A DNA stretch of 33,917 nt from a virus. The notes below the pieces were generated by a model. The model did no database searches, was not told where the DNA came from, and saw nothing but the letters and a program-made list of their open reading frames with translations. The stretch covers positions 1-33,917 of IMG/VR virus record IMGVR_UViG_3300031711_000016. One strand, given 5' to 3'. Positions within the stretch are counted from its first letter, which is position 1. Each line of letters starts with the position of its first letter. The translations under genes and the position numbers were made by a program. This document shows positions 15,297 through 23,290 of this stretch, piece after piece.

Positions 15297-17991
15297 CGTC
15301 CGGTTCGTTCGTGCTGATCTGTAACGCCAGACCCATCATCGTCGCGCAATAGGGGCCTTGCACCTGCATGCAAAGGCGGGAATCGGCATCCCAGCCGCCA
15401 TTGAACGAGCTTGGGTTAGCGTCGTAGGCCGTCAGCACCTGTCCCGCCGTTAAAGCCGCGCCCCGATATGTCGCCGGCAACCCCGTCATGTGCGTGAAAT
15501 CGCGGCCGATCCGAACGCCCTTCCACGCCACATCGGCCATCACCATACCGACGCGCGCCAAGCGCTTCTGTTCCGTCAAAGCCGTTCCGCGCTCAGCCGC
15601 ATAGGCCAGCTTCGATGTCTTCAACTGCGCCGTGGCCGAGAGGCCGACGACGACGTTTGAGGCCGCGGCCGCAAGCGTGATTGAGCCGCCCGTTACCGTC
15701 ATCGTGCCGGCAACCGGGGCGCCATCCGCCCACACCACCACATCTTCGCCTTCAAGATGATCGATGCCGGCATTGATGGTGCTCACCGGGGCGCCGGTAT
15801 AGACGAAGTGACTATCGATCAGAGCTTTGCTGAGCGTTCCGCCCTGGCCTTCGCTCCGTTTGGTCAATTTCTCGATATACCGAACCGGATCGCCATCGAT
15901 GGTGCGGAGGACGATAAAATAAACGTCGTCTTCATCGCCGCCCGGCAAGACCGCGACACGCTCAATTGCACCATTGGGCGTCGTAACCGGCGTCCACGCC
16001 CGCACCTCATCGTCGCGATCATAGGTCAGCACTGCGCATGTCCCGTCGCCGAGCGCGAACCATAGCCGCGTATCCGGTTGACGCTGCACCGCGAGGTCAA
16101 CAACCCCCGCATTGCACATTTCCTGCTTGAGACGAGTCAGCTCCTGCGGCCGATAGTCCCCACCCTGCGGATCGTAGAGGAGTTCAAAGACGCGCTTCCC
16201 ATTGCGCTCGACAAAGACCCCCATCGTATCGACCCGTAATCCGCGCAGCCGCGCAACGCCCTGTGTCCCACAAGCCCTGGCGACGAACGCGGTCGGCGTC
16301 AGCGGCTCATCAAAAGCCGATGCGCGGATCGAGACTTCCTGCGCAGCGGTCCCGGCGATCAGGCGCTGCAGCGACAACAGAAAGCGCACCCCGTCCAAGC
16401 CGCCCGTCGCTATCGTGCGGTTGATCGGGCCGCTATCTCCCGTTATCGTGTCATCGAAAGAGCCAAATCCGTCCGAAACCGATAGCTGTACTTTGATGCT
16501 CGGCGACCACGCCAGCCGGCCGTCATGCAGCGCCACCGCGGCGGGCCAGCCTCGGTAATCCGACCACTCGCCTTCGGCCCAATTCGTCGTCGCGTCGGTC
16601 GCGCCAACCTGCTTCAAGACATCGGCCGAAGCACTAATTCCGCTAGAGACTGCCGTAATACGAACAATGCCGGTCTGCGACGCTCCCGCGTAAGTCAGCT
16701 CAGCGTCCGCCGTGCCGCTGGTGTAGGCGCTCATGTTCAAGCGGTAATAGACGATCTGGTTGTCGAGACCGTCGTCGTAGGTTTCCGTGGTCGGGACCGT
16801 GTAACTCTTGACCGCAGACCACGACCCGACATCGCCAATCGATCGTTCCAGATCGATCGTCCCGACGAACGTACCCGTGATCGAAACGCCAACGCCGCGA
16901 GACGATGTGCTCGGATCACCCTGATTAAGATTTGATAATCCCGCTACCCGCACCGCTCCGGTCGCCTGCGCCGCCCCCGCAAGGGCCGCTGCCGCGGCTT
17001 GCGTCGAGTGCGTCAGCTTGAACAGCGCCCCAACATGCCCAGGCTTGAACACGGGATGCGACGCGGCGAGAGTGACCGGGCCATGCACATCGTCAGCCGC
17101 GATCGTCGTCGACCCGGTATTCGCGGCGCGGAACGGCCCGTCATTGACGAGATAGAGCGCAATCCCCCAGGATCTTGAGTCCGACGCGCGCCGCTCAATC
17201 CGGCGCTGCTGAACATTCGAGGCGACAAAAATCACATCGCCGGACTGGTCGTACTGGATCGTGTCGAAATCAGCCTTTGTTGACCACGGCACCGGCAGGC
17301 TTACTGCCCCGGTGCTTTCAATCTCGATACTGTCCACAAACGCCGGGAAGAAGTCGTTACCTCCCAGCCTGATCCAGAAATCCCCACTTGGGGTAAGCGC
17401 CAGGCTGTATGTTCCCGGCAACAGAACGGCATCGATGTAATTGTTGTCCCCCTGCGTTGAGCCAACCTGGAGAACAACGGTGCCGTAGCTGACAACTACC
17501 CGCAATCCGTGCTCAAGGTTGAGATCGCCGCCTGCCACGCTCACCTGTTGATCGCGATAGGCGAAGTTGGCGCCGGTGCCCGTCAGGCTCAGCTTCCCGC
17601 TGTCCCAAGCCGATGTTGCGCCGGACTCGTCACTGTCCGTCCATCCGGTCAGATCAGTATCGAAATCGCCGTTGTTGATGTCGGTCGCCACCGCGACACG
17701 GCTCAACCACGCGTCATCGATCAGGAATTGCAGCCCGGCCGATGTCGCGACCAGCAGCGCCTTCGTGGCTTCGTCAAAGGTAAACTCGCCGAGCCAGCCT
17801 TGCGCATTACCCGGCACCCCGGCGATATACGCCGTGCCGGGCCGCGTCATTGCCGGACCCAAAACATGCGGGAGAAAGTTGGATTGTGTCTCACAGGCTA
17901 CCCGGAGCTTTGCAAGATCAACCCTTGCGAGCGCAAGTCTCGATATTTCGCCGGCATTGAGGCTGGCGAATAGCGTTTCGATTAGAGCCAC
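15262..17991 (-). CDS. Tail tubular protein B-like (nozzle), 909 aa
   Basis: The N-terminus LFASLNAGEISRLALARVDL and the following NFLPHVLGPAMTRPGTAYIA are the familiar opening of podovirus tail tubular B/nozzle proteins. Length is a little above T7 gp12. The body is beta-rich, and the central block AEGEWSDYRGWPAAVALHDG is typical of the family. In the virion it would close the tail below the A ring. It starts 6 nt after the repeat-containing tail protein, so the two are co-translated. Confidence 0.85.
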   Translation of the reverse strand: MALIETLFASLNAGEISRLALARVDLAKLRVACETQSNFLPHVLGPAMTRPGTAYIAGVPGNAQGWLGEFTFDEATKALLVATSAGLQFLIDDAWLSRVAVATDINNGDFDTDLTGWTDSDESGATSAWDSGKLSLTGTGANFAYRDQQVSVAGGDLNLEHGLRVVVSYGTVVLQVGSTQGDNNYIDAVLLPGTYSLALTPSGDFWIRLGGNDFFPAFVDSIEIESTGAVSLPVPWSTKADFDTIQYDQSGDVIFVASNVQQRRIERRASDSRSWGIALYLVNDGPFRAANTGSTTIAADDVHGPVTLAASHPVFKPGHVGALFKLTHSTQAAAAALAGAAQATGAVRVAGLSNLNQGDPSTSSRGVGVSITGTFVGTIDLERSIGDVGSWSAVKSYTVPTTETYDDGLDNQIVYYRLNMSAYTSGTADAELTYAGASQTGIVRITAVSSGISASADVLKQVGATDATTNWAEGEWSDYRGWPAAVALHDGRLAWSPSIKVQLSVSDGFGSFDDTITGDSGPINRTIATGGLDGVRFLLSLQRLIAGTAAQEVSIRASAFDEPLTPTAFVARACGTQGVARLRGLRVDTMGVFVERNGKRVFELLYDPQGGDYRPQELTRLKQEMCNAGVVDLAVQRQPDTRLWFALGDGTCAVLTYDRDDEVRAWTPVTTPNGAIERVAVLPGGDEDDVYFIVLRTIDGDPVRYIEKLTKRSEGQGGTLSKALIDSHFVYTGAPVSTINAGIDHLEGEDVVVWADGAPVAGTMTVTGGSITLAAAASNVVVGLSATAQLKTSKLAYAAERGTALTEQKRLARVGMVMADVAWKGVRIGRDFTHMTGLPATYRGAALTAGQVLTAYDANPSSFNGGWDADSRLCMQVQGPYCATMMGLALQISTNEPDDEPPAPPRNKG

Positions 17992-17997
17992 GATCTA

Positions 17998-20061
17998 CTA
18001 ATAAATCGCGTTCTTGTCGCGGAAGGCGCCGCGTGCGTAGCGGCCGGAGACAAACCGGCTGGAACTCTGGTAGGGCGGCAAGTCCTGCTGATCGTCGAAC
18101 TTTTCCGCCCCTTCCATCGCATGCTCGTAGAGCTTCAGCTTTGCGGTCGCGACGCCAGCCATTTTCGGGTCCGCGTTGGCCTCGGTATATTCGAGATAGG
18201 CCAAGACAGCCTCACGCACATGCGCCGGCCATTTCGTTACGTCGAGCCCGAGCCGAGAGATGTACCGGATCGTGATCGGGGTCCGGTTGGCGTGAATCGC
18301 CCCACCTTCCTCGCGATAGTCAACGTCTTCGCGGTAGGCGTAGAGGCCGCTGCCGTACAGGAAATAGACCCAGATGGTTTTAAGGTGATCATCCGGCAGG
18401 ATAAAGCGATAGCCATAGCTGTCCGAGACCGTGCCGTCGCTGCCTTCCGCCGGCAGCGGATCGCTCGACTCGGTGAGGCTAACGGTCTTGACGGCAAATC
18501 GCCACCGGCCCGTTTCGACCATCATCTGTGCCGCGGAGCGGAACCGCCCGTCGAGTTGAAACCGCAACCACTGATCGGGCGCGCGGCTATAGAGAGCCAA
18601 GGCTTCGTCAAGCAGCCGCTGATACACAGCTCCACGCGTTCCTGCGGCGGCAGTCCGGTCTTTCGGATCGGTTGCGGCATCAGGGAGAGCCCGCATTTCA
18701 AGATAGGCGAGCACGGCCTGGTCGACCACCTCCGGCCACAGCGTCGTATCGAGAGCCGTTGTCGAGACGTAGCGCGCGGTAAACGCCGCCGCGTCCGTGC
18801 TCCAGTCGTTTGCCGACTCCCGTATATTGATCGGCCGCTCGTTGCCGTCCCAAGGGATAAACAAGGCATGGGTGCGCAGCCAATCGCTCGGTAGCGCATA
18901 CCTGTAGGGCAGCCCCGCAGCAGGGTCGGTCGTGAGCTGATCGGTCTGGCTGCTGTAGCCCACCTCTTTCAGCGCCCACCACCAAAACCCTTTCGAGATG
19001 ATGGCACGACGGGCTCGATCGAACTCGCCGGATAGCTGGTAGCCAAGCCACGGGTCCGGAGGCTCGGCTTCACTGTCTAGCGTATCCTTAAACGCGTCCT
19101 TCCACGCCAGACCATCGGCTTGCTGATCGGCCGCGTCAGCCAGATTGGCGCGGTCGAACTCAATCTGCCGCAGCACGGCCCGCATATAATGCTCGGGCCA
19201 GTTCCGCGTGTCGTTCGTCAGGGTGTGGTCGATATACTCGGCATAGAACGATGTGACATCGGTGTACCAAATGGCGTCGCGCTCGCGAACGTCGAACGGC
19301 ACTCGCCGGCCATCGCTGGTAAGTTGAAACAGCGCTCGCGTGCGTGACCATGCGGCAGGGGTATCGACACTTCGGGCAAACCCGCCCCCCGGCGTAGCGG
19401 CGGTCGTCATCAGCACCGGCGCCGGCATGGCGAAGCGCCAGAACCCGGCATCAACCATCGCCGCCGCGATCCGCGCAAAGGTGCCGTCAAGCTGCGCCGC
19501 GAGCCACGGATTTTCGGGCAGGGCGTCCCGCGTCACCGCTTCCGCCAGGTGTTGCGAGAACACGGTGGACATGCGGGAGGCGGCTGAACGCTCGCCAGTG
19601 ACACGCTCGGCAACCTGAAACGCGAGATAGGCCGCCGCGGCGCGGGCGAAATGCTCCGGCCACGGGTTGTTCGCCAAGGCGGGATCGAGAAAATCAGTCG
19701 AGACGTACCGGATATAGACAGGCGCGGTGTTGTTGTTCGCCGAAAAAAGCAGCCCCTGCTCGCGCACATCAACCGGCCGCTCGCTCTTGTCGGCGAGCAC
19801 GAACAGCGCATGTGTGCGCAACCAATCAGTCGGGCGGCTGTAGGCCGAATCAAACCCCGGCAACGCGCCCATGCTGGTGCTGAGCGCTACGGTTTTGAGC
19901 GCGAACCGCCACGCCGCATGCCGCAGCACGAAGGAAACCGACTCAGCCCAAGCGTCATCGAGGGCGTACCGGCTCTCGACATCATCGGTAATGACATCAA
20001 GGCGCGCGTCGGCGAGTAGCCGAAGAGCGTCCTGATAGATACTGAGTTTGGTAGCGGCCAA
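17998..20061 (-). CDS. Tail tubular A-like protein with four tandem repeats, 687 aa
   Basis: The chain contains four divergent copies of one unit of about 155 residues. Each has a WRF(A)-type strand (near residues 51, 207, 359 and 519), a (D/A)W-RT-ALF motif (79, 237, 393 and 558), a (R/E)Y(V/I)S-type strand (118, 275, 430 and 599) and a WPEH-type helix start. Each unit is about the size of the core of T7 gp11, normally a separate protein of about 200 residues forming a ring under the portal. Position directly before the tail tubular B gene supports the name. No cysteines were seen. It starts 1 nt after the previous gene. Confidence 0.78.
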   Translation of the reverse strand: MAATKLSIYQDALRLLADARLDVITDDVESRYALDDAWAESVSFVLRHAAWRFALKTVALSTSMGALPGFDSAYSRPTDWLRTHALFVLADKSERPVDVREQGLLFSANNNTAPVYIRYVSTDFLDPALANNPWPEHFARAAAAYLAFQVAERVTGERSAASRMSTVFSQHLAEAVTRDALPENPWLAAQLDGTFARIAAAMVDAGFWRFAMPAPVLMTTAATPGGGFARSVDTPAAWSRTRALFQLTSDGRRVPFDVRERDAIWYTDVTSFYAEYIDHTLTNDTRNWPEHYMRAVLRQIEFDRANLADAADQQADGLAWKDAFKDTLDSEAEPPDPWLGYQLSGEFDRARRAIISKGFWWWALKEVGYSSQTDQLTTDPAAGLPYRYALPSDWLRTHALFIPWDGNERPINIRESANDWSTDAAAFTARYVSTTALDTTLWPEVVDQAVLAYLEMRALPDAATDPKDRTAAAGTRGAVYQRLLDEALALYSRAPDQWLRFQLDGRFRSAAQMMVETGRWRFAVKTVSLTESSDPLPAEGSDGTVSDSYGYRFILPDDHLKTIWVYFLYGSGLYAYREDVDYREEGGAIHANRTPITIRYISRLGLDVTKWPAHVREAVLAYLEYTEANADPKMAGVATAKLKLYEHAMEGAEKFDDQQDLPPYQSSSRFVSGRYARGAFRDKNAIY

Positions 20062-20523
20062 CTACGCCGCCCGCTTGCGGGCTTCCGCCGCTTCTGCGAG
20101 CCGGGCCGCAGCATCGATCGCAGCCGCCTTGTCGGGGTGCCCATGCTCGACCAATTCGTCGCCGAACATGACGCGCCACCTGTGCACGGGCCCAGCCCAT
20201 TCATAGCGATATCCGCCGGTATCTACCGCAGGCTTCTCGGCAACAGCCTCCGCCTCGTAGGAGCGCAGCACGCGCACCTGCGCCCACAGCTTTTGCACGC
20301 TGGGGTCGACCGCGATAACGCGGAGATCCATGTCAAGGCTGCCATCTTCCGCGACAACCTCGATGCGGTCGTTGGCTTTCAACCGCGAGGCGATGTGGAC
20401 CCAGTAATTCGGGTCGACGACGTGCTCGCGCGTGACGCCGGGCGGCGGAAACAGCGAGTACCAGCCGGTCGCGTAATCGCGTATCGCGAGCTTATTGGGC
20501 AGCAAATGAGACGGGATCGGCAT
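20062..20523 (-). CDS. Virion-associated hypothetical protein, 153 aa
   Basis: The protein has a mixed alpha/beta N-terminal two-thirds (HVVDPNYWVHIASRLKANDR) and an Ala-rich helical tail. Its stop is immediately followed by the start of the repeat tail protein. Its place between capsid and tail genes suggests a head-completion or small structural role, but I do not recognise a named family. A terminator-like hairpin lies just upstream, so it may be expressed less than the capsid gene. Confidence 0.6.
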   Translation of the reverse strand: MPIPSHLLPNKLAIRDYATGWYSLFPPPGVTREHVVDPNYWVHIASRLKANDRIEVVAEDGSLDMDLRVIAVDPSVQKLWAQVRVLRSYEAEAVAEKPAVDTGGYRYEWAGPVHRWRVMFGDELVEHGHPDKAAAIDAAARLAEAAEARKRAA

Positions 20524-20553
20524 AGAGCACCGCGAAGTTGTGGAAAGGAGAGA

Positions 20554-20569
20554 CGGGGCCGAAGCCCCG
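20554..20569 (-). terminator. Hairpin with TTCG loop after the decoration gene
   Basis: On the minus strand CGGGGC, loop TTCG, GCCCCG forms a 6-bp GC stem with a stable tetraloop, followed by a pyrimidine tract TCTCTCCTTTCC. It closely copies the hairpin at 20889-20904. It is likely a partial terminator or mRNA-stabilising element setting expression steps after the 93-aa gene. Confidence 0.6.
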
Positions 20570-20580
20570 CCATGTCGTCT

Positions 20581-20862
20581 TTAGGTGGACGGCACCACGC
20601 CGGTCTGCGCCATCGTGCATGCCGGCGCCGAGGTGCAGGTCGCGATTGCTGCGAGCGTCACGGTCGGCGGCGAGGCGTCGGTGTCGATGACGAAGATCGG
20701 ATCGCCGGCGCGCACGCCCATATCGTAGGCGTTCGAGATGTAGCCGGACGCCTTGACGGTGGCGAAGTCGTCGGTCGAAGAGTAGAACCAAAGGCTCTTG
20801 CCATTGGTGCCGCCAGCAAATGCCCCGGTCACCCGGAACAGGTTGTTTTGATCGTAAGCCAT
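20581..20862 (-). CDS. Probable capsid decoration/accessory protein, 93 aa
   Basis: The small protein begins MAYDQNNLFRVTG and has beta-type sequence: NGKSLWFYSSTDDFATVKAS, then a segment with VRAGDPIFVIDTD. This pattern is common in small proteins encoded right after podovirus capsid genes. It ends with a Cys pair in TCTSAPACT. The ribosome binding site GAGGAGG is near ideal. It is isolated between two almost identical hairpins, which suggests high, separately tuned expression as expected for a protein present in many copies. The decoration role is inference from size and place. Confidence 0.6.
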   Translation of the reverse strand: MAYDQNNLFRVTGAFAGGTNGKSLWFYSSTDDFATVKASGYISNAYDMGVRAGDPIFVIDTDASPPTVTLAAIATCTSAPACTMAQTGVVPST

Positions 20863-20888
20863 TGAAGGCCCTCCTCGAGAAAGGAAGA

Positions 20889-20904
20889 CCCCGCCGAAGC
20901 GGGG
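20889..20904 (-). terminator. Hairpin with TTCG loop after the capsid gene
   Basis: On the minus strand CCCCGC, loop TTCG, GCGGGG is followed by TCTTCCTTTCTC, a pyrimidine-rich tract. It sits just after the major capsid stop. With the twin at 20554-20569 it brackets the 93-aa gene. It may act as a leaky terminator or 3'-end stabiliser. Confidence 0.6.
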
Positions 20905-20926
20905 CCTAGATGACTAAGGGACCGCC

Positions 20927-21775
20927 TTACGACAGGCCGCTATCGTCGTGGACGAACTTCACGATGCCGCTGTTCTGCAGCTTCACCGCGCCATGGAAGA
21001 TCGAAGCGCGCGCCCAGGAGGTGTGCTGCTTCTGGTCGTAGCCGATCATGGCGTCGATGCCCATCGTGGACTCGGCGTAGCCGATCGCGTCCATGTGCCA
21101 AGCGAGGCACGTTGCCGAGCTCGTCCCCTTGCCCGTCAAGCCCCCGTGCTGGCACCAGTTGATGCCCATCCAGTTCTTGAACCGGCCGAGGATCGGCACG
21201 CCCTCTTCGACCGTCGACTCGCCCGCGAAGCGCACATAATCCGCGCTGGCGAACGACGTCATGTCGGTCATATACGACCAGCACGCCGGAGTGACCGCCG
21301 CGAACAGCTTCCCCGGCGCATCGGTGCCGACATCGGCATTGCCGAGCTTGGTTGCGATCTGATTGGCGACGGTCTTGCTGACCACGCCGACCGAGCCGAG
21401 CGTAACGCTGCCGGTTTCAAGCGCTGTGATGATGCGCGCGTCCTGCTTGCGATGGATAACGCCCATCGAGTTTTCGCGCATCAGCCTGATCTGGTCGCCC
21501 TGCGCACGGAAGATGTCGAAGTTCGTCTTCTCGTTCAGGTCGTGATCTTCGGCGAAAGTCACCGTGACTTGGGTCTGGCTGTCATCGCTTGGCGGGATGA
21601 GGCCATTGGCGCCGCGCGTCACCGCGGTACGACCGCCGGAGCCGGCCACCAGGAACACGACGCTGCCGCCGCGGTCCTCGGTGTCCGTCCTTACGGTCGG
21701 CACCAGAACACTTTTGCGCCGCTCGAATGCGACGACATACTCTTCGCGATATCTTACTTGGGCTGCAACAGACAT
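20927..21775 (-). CDS. Major capsid protein, 282 aa
   Basis: The gene lies directly after the scaffold gene and before the tail genes. The opening MSVAAQVRYREEYVVAFERR (an early strand and arm) and the beta-rich middle with TVTFAEDHDLNEKT fit an HK97-fold capsid protein of the size seen in BPP-1-like podoviruses. The C-terminal part GIDAMIGYDQKQHTSWARAS is typical of the A-domain end. The start has GGAG at good spacing. Its own 170-nt leader and the terminator-like hairpin after it suggest high expression. The subfamily is not certain by eye. Confidence 0.8.
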   Translation of the reverse strand: MSVAAQVRYREEYVVAFERRKSVLVPTVRTDTEDRGGSVVFLVAGSGGRTAVTRGANGLIPPSDDSQTQVTVTFAEDHDLNEKTNFDIFRAQGDQIRLMRENSMGVIHRKQDARIITALETGSVTLGSVGVVSKTVANQIATKLGNADVGTDAPGKLFAAVTPACWSYMTDMTSFASADYVRFAGESTVEEGVPILGRFKNWMGINWCQHGGLTGKGTSSATCLAWHMDAIGYAESTMGIDAMIGYDQKQHTSWARASIFHGAVKLQNSGIVKFVHDDSGLS

Positions 21776-21945
21776 GACCCGTGTTCTCCGTTATTGGAGG
21801 TTTCAGGGGCCTTCGTTCAGGGTGCCGGCTGTCACGGATCGCGGGGTGCCAGGCATAGAGCCGGGGCCGCTTACCGTTTAGCGGGGCGTCACTTCAGGCT
21901 GGGTTTGGTGAGTGCCGGGCCGCTTGCGCGGGGTGCCGGCGGGGA
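21776..21945. promoter_or_regulatory. 170-nt capsid gene leader with repeated GTGCCGG motif
   Basis: No gene is evident. GTGCC(G/A)G recurs near 21822, 21846, 21912 and 21933, read as CCGGCAC on the transcribed strand. A CCGCT/AGCGG hairpin lies around 21868-21885. This is the largest gap inside the head genes and precedes the most abundant protein, so a promoter, processing site or stabilising leader is plausible. Confidence 0.4.
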
Positions 21946-22959
21946 CTAAGCGGCGGTGCGCTGGTTTCTTGCTTCGCGCGCCGTTAGTGTTTCGTAGATC
22001 TGGGTGAGACGGGTATCTTCCTCGCGGGTGAGCCGGCCAGTTGCTGACTTGGTGAGGAGCGCCTTCTTCTCTTCATCGAGAGAACGGCCGCCGCCCCCCG
22101 CGGCATCGCCGGCAATCATCGCCCCTTCGGTCGCATAGGCCGCGGCCATATCGTACAGGCCGCGCTTGAACGGTGCATAATCCTGCACCCGCACGCCGTT
22201 GGGCAGCCGCAGGTTCATCACCTCGGTAATGGCGCGCAGGGTTTCGTGGTCGCCGCCGAAATGGCGCTGCAACAAATCCTCGGCCATCGCCTCGTTCTTG
22301 CGCAGCTCGGTCGGCGTGAATGTCTTGCGCAGCTCGGCCATGTTCTCGATAACGGCTTGCTGTGCGGCTTCGGCCTGCGCCTCGCGCACCTGAGCCGTGT
22401 GAGTCATTAAATACTCGAATGCCGCCTTGGCCGCCGCAGGGGGCTGATTGCGCTCGTGCATGAACTGCGCGAAACCGCCGAGCACTTCCTTGTCCGCGTC
22501 GGTTGCCTTGTACTCTTCGGGAAAGGCGAGCCCGTATCCGTCCGGCGTCTCGGGAATGCCAGCGGCTTTGCGGTACGCCGCGACTTCTTCCGGTTTCGCG
22601 TCTTCGGCCAGGGCCGGCACGGCGCGATGCTGCGAACGGTCGCTGAGCGCCTTCTCAAGATTTAGGTTCTTCTTCCACAAACCATCGACGCTGCCGTAAC
22701 GCTTCAGGTTGCGCAGCTGTGCTTCGTCGCCGTTCGCCAACCGCTCGCGCCAATCCTCCGGCCATCCCGACTTGTTCTCGTCGGCTGCGGCTCCCGCGCC
22801 GTCGTCAGTGGCTCCGCCGGCGAGGATATTGCCCTCGCCAGCGCCTTCCGTTGCACCGGCATCGCCAGCCGCAGTGCCGCCGGCGCCCGGCTGTTCTTCG
22901 TCACCTTCGGCCAATAAAAAACCGCCCGAAATCAGGGCGGCCAGACGATCGAGATACAT
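21946..22959 (-). CDS. Capsid scaffold/assembly protein, 337 aa
   Basis: Residues 17-62 are acidic, Gly/Ala-rich and probably disordered. The rest is charged helix with a conserved-looking block (AAGIPETPDGYGLAFPEEYK) typical of podovirus scaffolds and capsid assembly proteins, and the C-terminal end is basic and helical. It sits between the Bbp19-like gene and the capsid gene, as scaffolds do. The start has GGAGAACCC just before ATG 22959. A perfect terminator-like hairpin lies within codons 7-15, an oddity listed separately. Confidence 0.85.
   Translation of the reverse strand: MYLDRLAALISGGFLLAEGDEEQPGAGGTAAGDAGATEGAGEGNILAGGATDDGAGAAADENKSGWPEDWRERLANGDEAQLRNLKRYGSVDGLWKKNLNLEKALSDRSQHRAVPALAEDAKPEEVAAYRKAAGIPETPDGYGLAFPEEYKATDADKEVLGGFAQFMHERNQPPAAAKAAFEYLMTHTAQVREAQAEAAQQAVIENMAELRKTFTPTELRKNEAMAEDLLQRHFGGDHETLRAITEVMNLRLPNGVRVQDYAPFKRGLYDMAAAYATEGAMIAGDAAGGGGRSLDEEKKALLTKSATGRLTREEDTRLTQIYETLTAREARNQRTAA
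22916..22940 (-). terminator. Intrinsic terminator-like hairpin inside the scaffold start
   Basis: Read on the minus strand, CCGCCC, a 7-nt loop, GGGCGG is followed at once by TTTTTT: a 6-bp GC stem and U-tract that meet the textbook pattern. It encodes residues 7-14 of the scaffold protein (AALISGGF). When the scaffold start is well translated the hairpin would be masked; when it is not, transcription could stop before the capsid gene. Confidence 0.6.
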
Positions 22960-22969
22960 GGGTTCTCCG

Positions 22970-23290
22970 CTACGTTGCCCTATTCCTGCGCCGCTGCCGC
23001 TCGGCCATCGTGCGGGCAGGCGGCTCGGCCTTTGTCTCCGGTATCGGCGTCTCGACGATCCGCATCAGCCACTCGCCGACGAAGCGCCGGCCCTCGCGCC
23101 AGATCATCATGTCGCGCCCTTCCGGCATGCCCGGCACGAACGACAGCCGGCGCTGGCCGCAGAGCTGGTCGATGATGAACCGCCACGCGATTTGATGCGC
23201 CGGGTCAGCGGCCAGTGCCTTCAATGCGCCGCCGACCTCGCGCGGCACAACCAAATGCGCGTCGTTCTCGATCTCTTGCAGCGACGGCAT
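22970..23290 (-). CDS. Bbp19-like phage protein, 106 aa
   Basis: The pattern is a helical domain with a hydrophobic first half (DPAHQIAWRFIIDQLC), then a central Phe with a polar loop, then EGRRFVGEWLMRIV, and a basic tail. It matches the Bbp19-like family found between portal and scaffold genes in BPP-1-type podoviruses. The role is unknown, but it is consistently within the head assembly module. It begins within 1 nt of the portal stop and ends 10 nt before the scaffold start. Confidence 0.7.
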   Translation of the reverse strand: MPSLQEIENDAHLVVPREVGGALKALAADPAHQIAWRFIIDQLCGQRRLSFVPGMPEGRDMMIWREGRRFVGEWLMRIVETPIPETKAEPPARTMAERQRRRNRAT

